From Microvenator marinus (GTDB lineage: Bacteria; Myxococcota_A; Bradymonadia; Bradymonadales; Bradymonadaceae), in contig NZ_CP042467.1 of the NCBI RefSeq assembly GCF_007993755.1, positions 1,264,001-1,328,000 on the forward strand: DNA of 64,000 nt, written 5' to 3'. The notes under the pieces are model-generated. The model did not search any database, was not told where the DNA came from, and saw nothing but the letters and a program-made list of their open reading frames with translations. The translations under genes were made by a program, and so were the position numbers. Shown piece by piece: positions 1 through 11,168 of this stretch; within the stretch, counting starts at the first letter, position 1, and every line of letters starts with the position of its first letter.

Positions 1-3000
1 CAGGGGTGCGCGTGGATTTGGCCAGAGAGCCGCACGAACACTCCGACCAACCCACTATCTCAGCCGCACTCGAGACGCATTTTCATTCACCGGATTTCGA
101 AAGCCTTTGGGACCGCGCGGTCGAGGTTCACGCTGCGGATGCCGACGCCGAGGCGCTTCGAAGGAGCGCGCTCTACATCGGCTGGGCATTGCGCCAGGAC
201 GCCGAGGGAGTTGTGCCTGAGGTGGATCTGATTCGCGAAGCTCATATGCGCAAAGTGCTCGCGGAGTGTCCGGGCAAACGTGTGGCCATGGTCATCGGGT
301 CTTTTCATGCACCGGCGATAGCCAAACCGCCAGACTCCTCGCCAGATCTGAGCGCTGCGGCCCACGAAATGGTGACCTCGTTCATTCCGTACTCCTTTGA
401 GCTCTTGGATTCGCGCTCAAATTATCCGGCCGGGATTCGCGATCCGATGTGGCAGCAACGGGTCTTAGAGGCGCATCGTGCCAAGGCCAAACTCGATGAC
501 ACCGTTGCGGACGTCATCGTGCAAATTTGTCGGGAGATCCGCCGTGTTGGGCATATCGCAGGCGTTCCAGACGCTGACGCGGCTTCACGTATGGCCATGG
601 ATTTGGCGGCCCTTCGCGACCTCCCGGGCCCCGGCCGCCAGGAAGTCGTGGAAGCTATTCAGTCAGCGCTCGCGAGGGGCGAAATCGGCGGTCGTGGACG
701 GATTTTGGCTAACGCGATGGACACCGTGATGGTTGGGCGCGAACGCGGGAAAATCCCAGCGGCGGCGCCAAAATCGGGGCTATCAGCCCATGTGCAAAAT
801 CTCTTCTCCGAGCTCGGATTGCCCGGCCCTTCGACACGTTCAGAGGCCCCCACCACGCTCAGACTCGAGCCCATGCGAAATACGCGCGACCGCGACCGCC
901 ATATCGCTCTGAAGCGCCTTGCGTCATGCGCAATTCCTTACGCCAAGGAAGGCCAAGTTCAAGGTCTCGGCAACGCCGAAGCCGTGTCCACATCGTGGGA
1001 AATTCAATGGCAACCAGGCACCGACGCCATGTTGGAGCTCGCCGGCATTTGGGGTGTCACACTCGAACAAGCCACCCGCGGTGCCATTCAGCGAAGAGAA
1101 AGCCAGCTCAAGCTCGACGAATCCTTGACGCCTTCGGAAAGGTTGAGGGTTTTGACCGAATGCGCGGATTGCGGCCTCGTGGACATGGTCCAAGAGCGGC
1201 TCGACGCCCTTGAAACTGAGTTCGTCAACGAAGCAGACCTGACGGCCCTATTGGGGCTGATGCGCTTTTTCGAGCGTATTCACGGCGGTCATTTCCCTGC
1301 CCTCAACTCCGACTCAACGCTTGTTTTGCCACCCCGCGCCCCCTTCTTGGCAGCCGCACTGCGCGCCATCGAGGGCTTGATCGGTAGCGAAAACGCGAGC
1401 GACGCCGCAGACCTTATGGAGATCGTGCTCCTCGTTCGGGCTCAGCGAGAAGAAGAAACGCTCGGGCTTGGACGCCTCTTCTATACCCTCAAGACGTTTA
1501 GGACCGAGGCCTCTCCACTCATTCAGGGGGCTGCGACCCTCGCGCTTCGCGTCTGTGATGAGTTGGAGCCAGAGAGATTTGTGGAAGAGACAGGAGCCTG
1601 GATTGACGCTGGTGTGGACCAGTCAGCCCGCCAAACCATGAGCGGTCGCATCAAGGGTCTGCTCGTTGCCGGTTCGGGAATGTTTGAGTCCGATGCTTCG
1701 GATTTACGCGGCATTTCGACCCGGATTCACACCATTGAGGACGAGGCGTTTCTCGAGCGACTCCCGGCCCTTCGCGAGGGTTTTGACGTTCTGACCTATG
1801 GTGCACGTGACCAACTCCTCGAGTCGTTGCAAGACGCCTTCCCGAAGGCGCTGGACCCACGCGGTGCGCGTGGTTTTGAGTTCGAGGAGAATGCAGCGTT
1901 TATCGCGCTCCTTAAGACAGCCGACCATCGAGCCTTCACGCGTGCTCAGGAGATTTTTGAGGCGCCAAGACAAGCGGAGTTCACAGACGTTCAGACGCCT
2001 GAAGAAACCTTGGGCGCCACCTCGAACTCGCTGGATCCCCTCACCCGCTGGAAACTCATCCTCGGGCGCCAGAAGGACCGCCAGCAAAATGCAGGCTCGG
2101 TGGCGCGTGCCTTGGACCAACTCTACGGGCAAGGCCAAGGCGAAGGATCAGGACGCGGCATCGGGCAAGGTGGTGGCCAAGAAGACGCCTATCCTTCCAT
2201 GCGCGAATGGACCGAAGATATCGAAGCCCTCTTTGGTACTAAAGTCCGCGAAGAAGTCATGGCGCGCGCCATCGAACTGGGCCATGCAACCGTAGCGTTC
2301 GAGCTCGAAAACGCGCCCGTAGAGCCCTCAATCGAGCTTCTGGAAGGCCTGCTTTCGCTCAAAGGTAGTCTCTCCGAGTCACAAATTGCGCATTTGAGAC
2401 CCTTGATTCGCTCGGTCGTTCAAGCCCTCGTCAAAAAGCTCGCAAACCGCATTATGCCTGCCTTAACGGGCATTTCGACCCCTCGCCCGACTCGCCGAAA
2501 AGGCGGTCCAATTGACTTCAAACGCACCATCGGGGCGAACTTAGACCGTGCGAGACGTGACGAAGATGGCGTGGCACGTATCGTACCGGACAAGATTTAC
2601 TTTAAGACTCGTGCCAAACGATCTCTGGACTGGCATATCTCCATCGTAGTGGACGTCTCCGGCTCCATGGAACCAAGCGTCATCTACAGCGCGCTCATGG
2701 CTTCGATCCTTCAAGGCCTGCCTTCAGTCAGCCTTTCATTCATCGCGTTCAACACCCAGGTTATCGACCTTTCTCACCTTGTCGACGACCCATTATCCCT
2801 CCTCCTAGAAGTGGAAGTTGGAGGCGGTACGCATATCGCAAAGGCGCTCAAGTACGCGAGAGAGCGAGTTAAGGTTCCAAACCGCACAATCCTCGCGCTG
2901 GTCACGGACTTTGAAGAAGGTTGGTCGGCGGACGGCATGGTCCGCGAAGCGCGTGTTCTGGCCGAGAGCGGCGTCCACCTCCTTGGTCTTGCGGCATTAG

Positions 3001-3131
3001 ATGACTCAGGCAAACCAAGGTACAACAACGCGCTCGCGAGCCTAATGGTCGCAGCAGGTATGCCTGTTGCGGCGCTCACTCCGATGGAGCTTGCGGAATG
3101 GGTCGGCGATGTCATGCGAGGCAAGAAATGA
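1..3131 (+). CDS. DUF5682 family protein fused to a C-terminal VWA domain (5' end outside window)
   Basis: This is the 3' part of a large cytoplasmic protein of at least 1041 residues. The reading frame is open to the window edge, and the usual DUF5682 N-terminus is missing, so the true start lies upstream; the GTG at 6 is only the first possible start inside. The first ~260 residues match the second half of DUF5682 (a segment like VAMVIGSFHAPA, then SFIPYSFELLDSRSNYPAG). A helical middle follows, with a Gly/Gln-rich linker near 705-725. The last ~160 residues are a von Willebrand A domain with a complete MIDAS site: DVSGSM near 882, the Thr of GGGTHI and the Asp of VTDFEEG. The next gene overlaps by ATGA. 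In other genomes DUF5682, VWA and SWIM proteins sit beside a MoxR AAA ATPase, probably as one chaperone-like system; that role is inferred. The family call is strong, the function unknown. Confidence 0.85.
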   Translation, partial: GVRVDLAREPHEHSDQPTISAALETHFHSPDFESLWDRAVEVHAADADAEALRRSALYIGWALRQDAEGVVPEVDLIREAHMRKVLAECPGKRVAMVIGSFHAPAIAKPPDSSPDLSAAAHEMVTSFIPYSFELLDSRSNYPAGIRDPMWQQRVLEAHRAKAKLDDTVADVIVQICREIRRVGHIAGVPDADAASRMAMDLAALRDLPGPGRQEVVEAIQSALARGEIGGRGRILANAMDTVMVGRERGKIPAAAPKSGLSAHVQNLFSELGLPGPSTRSEAPTTLRLEPMRNTRDRDRHIALKRLASCAIPYAKEGQVQGLGNAEAVSTSWEIQWQPGTDAMLELAGIWGVTLEQATRGAIQRRESQLKLDESLTPSERLRVLTECADCGLVDMVQERLDALETEFVNEADLTALLGLMRFFERIHGGHFPALNSDSTLVLPPRAPFLAAALRAIEGLIGSENASDAADLMEIVLLVRAQREEETLGLGRLFYTLKTFRTEASPLIQGAATLALRVCDELEPERFVEETGAWIDAGVDQSARQTMSGRIKGLLVAGSGMFESDASDLRGISTRIHTIEDEAFLERLPALREGFDVLTYGARDQLLESLQDAFPKALDPRGARGFEFEENAAFIALLKTADHRAFTRAQEIFEAPRQAEFTDVQTPEETLGATSNSLDPLTRWKLILGRQKDRQQNAGSVARALDQLYGQGQGEGSGRGIGQGGGQEDAYPSMREWTEDIEALFGTKVREEVMARAIELGHATVAFELENAPVEPSIELLEGLLSLKGSLSESQIAHLRPLIRSVVQALVKKLANRIMPALTGISTPRPTRRKGGPIDFKRTIGANLDRARRDEDGVARIVPDKIYFKTRAKRSLDWHISIVVDVSGSMEPSVIYSALMASILQGLPSVSLSFIAFNTQVIDLSHLVDDPLSLLLEVEVGGGTHIAKALKYARERVKVPNRTILALVTDFEEGWSADGMVREARVLAESGVHLLGLAALDDSGKPRYNNALASLMVAAGMPVAALTPMELAEWVGDVMRGKK

Positions 3132-4864
3132 AAAAGCCAACCATCTCGCCGGACGCACTTGCGCAGATTACCGAGGCCGTACCCGGCCGAATTCGCAAGA
3201 AATTCGATGCTGCACCTGATGCTGCCAACGCCTGGCAATGGACAGAAGACGGCGCTGATTTTGTGATCGCAGCCGATGATCAAACGGTAAAACTGAGCGG
3301 CCCATCCATCGCAAGCCCTGAGCAAGTCTCGTGCACCTGCCTCTTGAGCCCTCGATGTTTACACGTCTTGAGCGTAGTACAGACGCTCGCGCTCGATGAC
3401 GCAAGCCCGATTGAAGTAGCGCAACCAGAGCCCGTTGAGGTGGCTGAAACACCTTTTGAAGGCCTCGATGCGGCACAGATTGAAGCCGCAGAAATAGCAT
3501 GGAAAGCGGCAGCAAACCTCCTTGAGCGCGGCATAGTACATGCCACGTTGACCCAACATTCTGATATCTTACGAGCGCTCCATCTGGCGCGCCTGCGGGG
3601 CCTTTGGCGCCTGAGTGCGGCGGGCCAAAGGGTCGCAGAATCCATGCGATTTTTCCGTGAGAAATCGGCGGCTTTTGACCGGGGACTTTTCGCAGATGAA
3701 CTCCACGAATTCCTCTTAGTCGCGCACATGTTGCGAACTAAGCCCTCGTTGGAGTGGGTCGGACGAGCACGCCGAAAGTACGAGGACGCCGGCTCGCTCA
3801 AACTTTCGGGGCTTCTTGGAGAACCCGTCGTAACGCGCACAGGTTACGCGGGCGTAGTCGTCTATCTGACCGATGGAACCCAGTGTTGGACGCTCTCGGA
3901 TGTGATGCCTGGCGATGCTTCGCGTGTTTCAGGTGCATGGAAGGGTGGCTTGTCGATTGGCGATATCTCGATGTCGCCGATGCAACTCAGCCGCTCAGGA
4001 CTTCTGGTTCAGGGCGCCACGGCTAGTCCCGAAGGACGTCTTGGTTCAGGCCAAAAAGTCAAGGCCGTCACTACTTCTGGGACTCCGCTAGCCGAACATC
4101 CAAAGTTTAAGATTGCGCTCAAAGATCAGATCCAGGCGATTTTTGAGGCCAAACAGGCTGGTACGTTACGTGCCGGATACGACTTCTTATTTATCTGTGC
4201 TGAGGTGTTGGGTGGCTCACAGGATGCATTGATCGTCAGGAGCCTCAACGCTGACGGAAACAACGCTATATTGAGAGCCGTGCCGGCAAACTTCGTCGCG
4301 GCCCTCAAGTATGCGGACAACACGCGCATGCTCGCGCGAGCACCGGGCCTAAGGTTTAGGGCTGTAGTTCGACTTGTCGACGCAAAGATCGATACCATTG
4401 AGATTCTGGCCATCGCACCCGAATTGGACGTCGAAGAAGGCGAAGTCACGCTTGAGTTGCCACCCGAGTTTGAAGGCCGTTTGAGTTTTGGGCTCGATGC
4501 GATCAAGCCAGAATACGCCGGTGCCAAACTCTCTGCGCCCCACCCCGTTCAGTTTGGAGCCATCGATCTAGAGTCGGCAGCCCAACTATTGCGGCGCCGC
4601 GTGGTTGCTGCCGCATATGGCGGCCATATTGCAACCCAGGCTGCCGCCCAAGGCATTCAACGAGACGTGGCGAGGCTCTCTTCGTGGATGATGAACGGGG
4701 CGAGTTCTGAGCTTTCTGCCCTTTTAAGCGCCTCGCGCCCCAAAGAACGCACGCTTACCGGGGAGCTCGCCACTTTGGACGAAAACGCCCTCGCGCTCGC
4801 GTGGTGCCGCACTTCCACCTTCCTAAACTTACTTCGGGAAGAAGTTGTCCGTGCGGGCTATTGA
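3128..4864 (+). CDS. SWIM zinc finger domain protein
   Basis: A 578-residue soluble protein. The start is taken as the ATG at 3128, which overlaps the stop of the preceding gene (ATGA), rather than an in-frame ATG at 3098 inside it; the coupling favours 3128. Near residues 69-79 it has the zinc-binding pattern CTCLLSPRCLH, the C-x-C-x(5)-C-x-H form of a SWIM finger, which usually binds DNA or protein partners. The rest is a mixed alpha/beta region with no motif I recognise. SWIM proteins of this length are regular neighbours of DUF5682/VWA/MoxR genes, so it probably works with the upstream protein. A hairpin with a T-run follows the stop, so this is likely the end of the operon. Confidence 0.8.
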   Translation: MKKPTISPDALAQITEAVPGRIRKKFDAAPDAANAWQWTEDGADFVIAADDQTVKLSGPSIASPEQVSCTCLLSPRCLHVLSVVQTLALDDASPIEVAQPEPVEVAETPFEGLDAAQIEAAEIAWKAAANLLERGIVHATLTQHSDILRALHLARLRGLWRLSAAGQRVAESMRFFREKSAAFDRGLFADELHEFLLVAHMLRTKPSLEWVGRARRKYEDAGSLKLSGLLGEPVVTRTGYAGVVVYLTDGTQCWTLSDVMPGDASRVSGAWKGGLSIGDISMSPMQLSRSGLLVQGATASPEGRLGSGQKVKAVTTSGTPLAEHPKFKIALKDQIQAIFEAKQAGTLRAGYDFLFICAEVLGGSQDALIVRSLNADGNNAILRAVPANFVAALKYADNTRMLARAPGLRFRAVVRLVDAKIDTIEILAIAPELDVEEGEVTLELPPEFEGRLSFGLDAIKPEYAGAKLSAPHPVQFGAIDLESAAQLLRRRVVAAAYGGHIATQAAAQGIQRDVARLSSWMMNGASSELSALLSASRPKERTLTGELATLDENALALAWCRTSTFLNLLREEVVRAGY

Positions 4865-4876
4865 CGAAATGGCATG

Positions 4877-7166
<2,290 letters not shown>

Positions 7167-7183
7167 TCTTTGCTGAATCTGAA

Positions 7184-7220
7184 GCCTTTCAGGCGCATCT
7201 AGTTGATGCGCTTGAAAGGC
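7184..7220 (+). promoter_or_regulatory. Long hairpin covering the ribosome site of ubiA
   Basis: The outer arms GCCTTTCA (7184-7191) and TGAAAGGC (7213-7220) and the inner arms GCGCATC (7193-7199) and GATGCGC (7205-7211) form a stem of about 16 pairs, with one G-T wobble and the 5-base loop TAGTT. There is no T-run after it, so it is not a classical terminator. The only purine-rich ribosome site of the next gene, GAAAGG, lies inside the 3' arm and the ATG follows 7 bases later. It may therefore limit translation, or define the icd mRNA 3' end. Confidence 0.6.
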
Positions 7221-7227
7221 CTGGACC

Positions 7228-8148
7228 ATGAACTCCAAATCAACATTCCAACGCTGGTTGTTCTCTATTAAACCGGCGAGCTGGCCCAAACTCTTGGTGC
7301 CCGCTACGCTAGGTTTGGCCTTGGGCATCAGCACAAACGGGCTGGACATCCGGGCGGTCGGAGTCGTCTACGTCTTCACCATTCTCCTCGGGCTCTTCAT
7401 CGTCTGGATGAACGACTGGGCAGACCAGCGCGTAGACCGGTTCAAAAGAGAGATGTTTCCAGAGTCGTCACACAAGACAATCCACGACGGCTATCTGAGC
7501 GCAAATCAGGTATTTACGGCCGGAAGTCTAGCGGGTTTGGGCGCTATCGCGTGGGGTTTTCTCGCAGCGCGCCTCCTCGATAACCCCAACCTCGGAATCG
7601 GAGGAATCATCTGCGTGGGCATCTTTGTGGCCTATTCGCTTCCACCCATAAAACTTAACTACCGTGGCGGCGGCGAACTTCTAGAGACCTTTGGCGTTGG
7701 ACTTGCGCTCCCACTCTTTGCCGCCAGCACCATGGGCTTTGACCCCCGTTTTGTGCCCTGGCCAATCCTCGGGGGTTGGGTCGCTCTTTGCCTCGCGAGT
7801 GCACTCGCGAGCGGACTCTCCGACGAAGAAAGTGACCGAGCTGGCGGGAAGACTACCTTTGTGACGGCGCTTGGTAACAAGACCGTAAGAATGGTCATCG
7901 ACTTGATGGGCCCCACAGCAATCGTACTCACACTCATCGTCGCAAAGATCGGGTTTTTGCCGCTTTGGGCAGCCCTCGTTCCCTGCGCATTTCTCTACTT
8001 TCACTGGCGGGACGTGAAAAAACTCAGTTCCAACGCGCTCACCAACGCCTTTGACGAGCAACGCTCCTACAAGCATGCTCTACACCTCGCCATTTGGCGT
8101 TACGGTCTCGTTTTGTCCATTTGCATCATCCTAGCGGTACATCTATGA
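7228..8148 (+). CDS. UbiA family prenyltransferase (first of two)
   Basis: A 306-residue polytopic inner-membrane protein with about eight hydrophobic segments. UbiA enzymes join a prenyl diphosphate to an acceptor, bound through Mg ions by two Asp-rich motifs. Both are present: NDWADQRVD (residues 62-70) and SDEESD (198-203). The segment YSLPPIKLNYRGGGELLETF after the fourth helix is typical of the MenA-like branch. The acceptor cannot be told from sequence; quinone, carotenoid or other lipid are possible. It opens a seven-gene run whose members overlap or nearly touch, ending with a lycopene-cyclase-domain protein and a carrier. Translation may be limited by the hairpin immediately upstream. 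Confidence 0.85.
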   Translation: MNSKSTFQRWLFSIKPASWPKLLVPATLGLALGISTNGLDIRAVGVVYVFTILLGLFIVWMNDWADQRVDRFKREMFPESSHKTIHDGYLSANQVFTAGSLAGLGAIAWGFLAARLLDNPNLGIGGIICVGIFVAYSLPPIKLNYRGGGELLETFGVGLALPLFAASTMGFDPRFVPWPILGGWVALCLASALASGLSDEESDRAGGKTTFVTALGNKTVRMVIDLMGPTAIVLTLIVAKIGFLPLWAALVPCAFLYFHWRDVKKLSSNALTNAFDEQRSYKHALHLAIWRYGLVLSICIILAVHL

Positions 8149-8798
8149 ACGAACGCCGCACGCTGGCTCCTGGGGGCTCTCACGCACGTTGCACCTCTGA
8201 GATCGCAACGCGACTCGAGATCCCGACCGAGCTTGAGAAGGCCTGGCTCGAGTCTATGACCCTCATTGTCGACGCAAGCCAACTTCATTTCCCTGAGACT
8301 ATCTTTTGGGATTTTGACTTCCTCGGAGCTGCACTCTTGGCAGAATACCCTGACGCCAACGAACTGAGGTTTCGAGCCGAGCAAATCGTTGGATTCCACA
8401 AGGTTTACGGGCAAAACTCCATCATCCGCTTTCGCTATGTGCACGACTTTACATATGGGTTTGACTGGGCCAAATGGGTAGGTCGAGCCCCAGAATTACG
8501 TGCAGACTTTGGGCCTTTTTCGCCGGAGTTTCTGGACCACGTCCAAAATCGCGGGCAGGAGTTGCTCCAGCTCATCGAAGAAGACGACGAGACCTATCCG
8601 AAGCTTCCGGACGGAAACCCTCGAAACCCCTTCGTCTTCTCGAGAGAACCCTCCGAAGAAACCAAACTCTTCGAGACGCTGGCCGAACGAAACCTCCTAC
8701 CCGTAAAGGCATGGGAGACCGATTCTGAGGCCCGCTGGCAGGAGCCCTTTGCCAAGCTTCGCGAAGAAGTGGCTGCCGAACTTGGCATCACCAAATGA
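8145..8798 (+). CDS. Conserved-looking soluble protein of unknown function in the UbiA operon
   Basis: A 217-residue protein with no signal peptide or membrane segment. The start is the ATG at 8145, overlapping the stop of ubiA (ATGA); a longer frame begins at 8094 but lies inside ubiA. It is rich in Phe, Trp, Tyr and acidic residues (for example HFPETIFWDFDFLGAALL and RFRYVHDFTYGFDWAKWVG), which suggests a compact helical fold. I recognise no family. Its stop overlaps the start of the ABC ATPase gene, so it is translated as part of the operon and probably acts in the same lipid or pigment pathway. That is inference from position only. Confidence 0.7.
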   Translation: MNERRTLAPGGSHARCTSEIATRLEIPTELEKAWLESMTLIVDASQLHFPETIFWDFDFLGAALLAEYPDANELRFRAEQIVGFHKVYGQNSIIRFRYVHDFTYGFDWAKWVGRAPELRADFGPFSPEFLDHVQNRGQELLQLIEEDDETYPKLPDGNPRNPFVFSREPSEETKLFETLAERNLLPVKAWETDSEARWQEPFAKLREEVAAELGITK

Positions 8799-9403
8799 GC
8801 CTTTCCCTGCGCCAACTCCATGTTCAGCGCGGAGAAACCCACGCCCTCAAAAACCTGAGCCTGGACATCCCTTCGGGCGCTAGGGTTCTCATACTCGGCC
8901 CAAACGGAGCCGGAAAGACCACGCTGCTCCGCGCTATTGCGGGCCTCGTCACCCCCAAAACCGGCAAGATAGACGTGAGGGGCAAAATCGGTTGGTGCTC
9001 GCAACATGAGTGCCTCTGGCCGGACCTAACACCCGCAGAACACCTCGAGCTCTTTGCGGAACTTTTAGGAACTTCCCCACTCACGCGAGAGCGACTCAAG
9101 AGTGTTGACCTCGAGACCAAGTCCAATGCCCAGGTCCACACACTCTCGGGGGGCATGCGCCGACGCCTTTCTTTGGCGCTCGCGTTGCTCAACAACCCAG
9201 AAATCCTGCTCCTCGATGAACCCGATGCCGGGCTCGACGCGGACGGTCAGGTAAAACTCGCAAACCTCCTCTTTGCCGCTGCAAAAGACCGAACTCACAC
9301 CTCGTTCTCTTGCTCAACGCTGCGGCGTGTGCGGGCCTCGGGGTTCTTTGCGCAAGCCTCGCAAAATCGGTTCCGCAAGCCATGGTTATGGCATCTACTT
9401 TGA
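8795..9403 (+). pseudogene. ABC exporter ATP-binding protein, C-terminus lost by deletion
   Basis: The first ~167 residues are a normal ABC ATPase of the CcmA/ABC-2 exporter type: Walker A GPNGAGKTT (35-43), Q-loop region WCSQHE, signature LSGGMRRR (117-124), Walker B LLLDEPDAGLD. After AAAKDRT (about nucleotide 9290) the frame becomes Arg/Ser-rich nonsense, where the H-loop (a TH motif) should be. In the other frame from the same point an ABC-2 permease C-terminus begins. One deletion has therefore removed the ATPase end and the permease start. Without the H-loop the product should not be a working ATPase, although the frame is still open and coupled to its neighbours. Confidence 0.8.
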
Positions 9404-9609
9404 TGTTCCTTCTCATGCTCTTTTCTGGAATCGTCTTCCCCATGCCGGACTATCAGGTTCTACAAATGTTGATTCCAAGGCATGCTGTGCTCGCCCTTGA
9501 TTCCGACGCCACGAAACATCTCTCGTGGTCCGCGGGACTCTTCATAGCTTACACCCTGGGCGCTTGGGATACTCTTGGGTCGAAGTGGAAATCCAAGGTG
9601 AGTTCATGA
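9293..9609 (+). pseudogene. ABC-2 type permease, C-terminal fragment only
   Basis: About 100 residues with three hydrophobic segments. They match the end of an ABC-2 exporter permease: LGVLCASLAKSVPQAMVMAS, then a LFSGIVFPMPDYQVLQ segment and the final helix. This is the frame in which the truncated ATPase becomes nonsense. The N-terminal permease half, usually 120 or more residues, is absent. The only internal start is a TTG at 9310. The stop overlaps the next gene by ATGA, so the original operon order was ATPase, permease, ubiA. Confidence 0.75.
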
Positions 9610-10478
9610 TTCGCACGTGGCTAAAAGCGGCTCGGCTCCCGTCCCAGTCTTACATCGCGTTGCCGCTCTTGCTCGGCCAAGTCCTCGCGTGGGCGGCTAC
9701 TGACACCTGGTCGTGGACCGTTTTTGCGCTCGTCCAACTCTTTGGAATCACGGACCAACTCTATATCGTCTGGGCGAACGACTACGCAGACCGCGACACC
9801 GACGCCCAGAATAATACGTTCACAATCTTCTCGGGGGGCTCAAGGGTACTCGTTGACCAGAGCCTATCCCCAAAGACCCTGCTCCGCGCTGCACAAGCCA
9901 TGGTGCTGCTTTCGGTCATCCTGCTTGCAACGCTGGCCTACCTTGTGAACCCGCTAATCTTCCCGATCGGAGTGACCGGTCTGATCCTGCTCTGGGCCTA
10001 CAGCTTTAAGCCGCTAATGCTCTCGTATCGAGGCGGCGGCGAGCTCCTACAAACCCTCGGTGTCGGGCTCGTTCTGCCGCTTATCGGCTACATGGCTCAA
10101 GGCGGAGATTTATTTGGCTTCCCCTGGGACTACCTCGCGATTCTCCTTCCGCTAAACCTCGCCACGGCCATCGCCACGGCGCTACCTGACGTCCCCTCGG
10201 ATTCGGCGTCCAATAAGCGCACGATCCCCGTGAAATTTGGTCTCGAAATGGCTATCTGGCTCATCGTTGGGCTCGTCATCGCCGCAAGCGCGCTCCACGT
10301 CTGGCTCCTCGGTGAAAGAACGTCCGTGACGGTGCCCATCGCCTGCGCTTTCATCATCTCCGCGGTCGCCTTTAAACAACCGAAACCCGGCGATTTCCAA
10401 CTGAGTATCGTGGTCTTCTTCTCAATTCTCGCAAACCTCGGCTACGTCGGCACCTTGATCGCCTTCACATGGATCTAA
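9606..10478 (+). CDS. UbiA family prenyltransferase (second)
   Basis: A 290-residue membrane prenyltransferase. The start is taken as the ATG at 9606, which overlaps the preceding stop; the longer frame from 9525 lies in the permease remnant. The Asp-rich motifs are NDYADRDTD (58-66) and a degenerate second one, LPDVPSDSASNK (193-204). The YSFKPLMLSYRGGGELLQT segment is nearly the same as in the first UbiA, so the two may be diverged paralogues acting on related substrates. It overlaps the next gene by 10 bases. Confidence 0.85.
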   Translation: MIRTWLKAARLPSQSYIALPLLLGQVLAWAATDTWSWTVFALVQLFGITDQLYIVWANDYADRDTDAQNNTFTIFSGGSRVLVDQSLSPKTLLRAAQAMVLLSVILLATLAYLVNPLIFPIGVTGLILLWAYSFKPLMLSYRGGGELLQTLGVGLVLPLIGYMAQGGDLFGFPWDYLAILLPLNLATAIATALPDVPSDSASNKRTIPVKFGLEMAIWLIVGLVIAASALHVWLLGERTSVTVPIACAFIISAVAFKQPKPGDFQLSIVVFFSILANLGYVGTLIAFTWI

Positions 10479-11164
10479 TCTCTACCTACCCGTTCCTGGT
10501 CCTTTGCCTCCTCCTCTGGGTGCCATCAGCGGCTCTCATCGCCTTGCGAAAGGATCTCAGACCCGTACAACTCAGAATCGGCCTGCTTTCGCTACCTTTC
10601 GCCACCACCGAGTGGATGTTCTATCCCGACTACTGGGCCCCAAAATTTCTCTTCGACCTCGTCGATATTATCGGATTCGGTATCGAAGATTTCCTCTTTG
10701 TTTCTGCCCTCGGTGTCTTCTCCTCGAGCGCATGGTTCGTGGCGACGGGCAAGAGCCTTGAGTCAAAAGCGAGCTCCATCAAACTCTTGACGAATCGTGC
10801 CAGCAAATTGCTCCTCGTCTGCGCCATCCTTGTGGCTCTTTGCTTGATTCTAGGAATCCCCATGATTTGGGCATCGCCCATAATCATGGCGGGCCTGACG
10901 GTCTTCATCGTCGTCAAACGCTGGGACCTCTTGCGACCCGCCTGGCAAGGCGGTGGCCTCGTTTGTGCCGTCTATACAGCAATCTGCCTCGTGCTCGCCG
11001 CACTCATTCCGGACGTGTTCGCCCTCAACTGGAATGTCGAAAAGTTTTCTGGAATCTCCATTTTGGGAATTCCACTCGAGGAGTATACGTACTCACTGAC
11101 CGCTGGGGCACTCGCCACCATTTTCTACCCCTACGCGTGGTCATCTCCTGTGCTGAATAGGTAA
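10469..11164 (+). CDS. Lycopene cyclase domain protein
   Basis: A 231-residue integral membrane protein with about six or seven helices. It carries two copies of the short acidic motif seen in the CrtYc/CrtYd/CarR lycopene cyclase domain: GIED (71-74) in the first half and IPLEE (201-205) in the second. This domain occurs in carotenoid beta-cyclases and C50 carotenoid cyclases. The single chain has the length of two fused c/d subunits. Position after two UbiA genes suggests modification of a carotenoid or related isoprenoid, but no crtE, crtB or crtI is in the window. Family good, substrate open. Confidence 0.75.
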   Translation: MDLISTYPFLVLCLLLWVPSAALIALRKDLRPVQLRIGLLSLPFATTEWMFYPDYWAPKFLFDLVDIIGFGIEDFLFVSALGVFSSSAWFVATGKSLESKASSIKLLTNRASKLLLVCAILVALCLILGIPMIWASPIIMAGLTVFIVVKRWDLLRPAWQGGGLVCAVYTAICLVLAALIPDVFALNWNVEKFSGISILGIPLEEYTYSLTAGALATIFYPYAWSSPVLNR

Positions 11165-11168
11165 GCAC

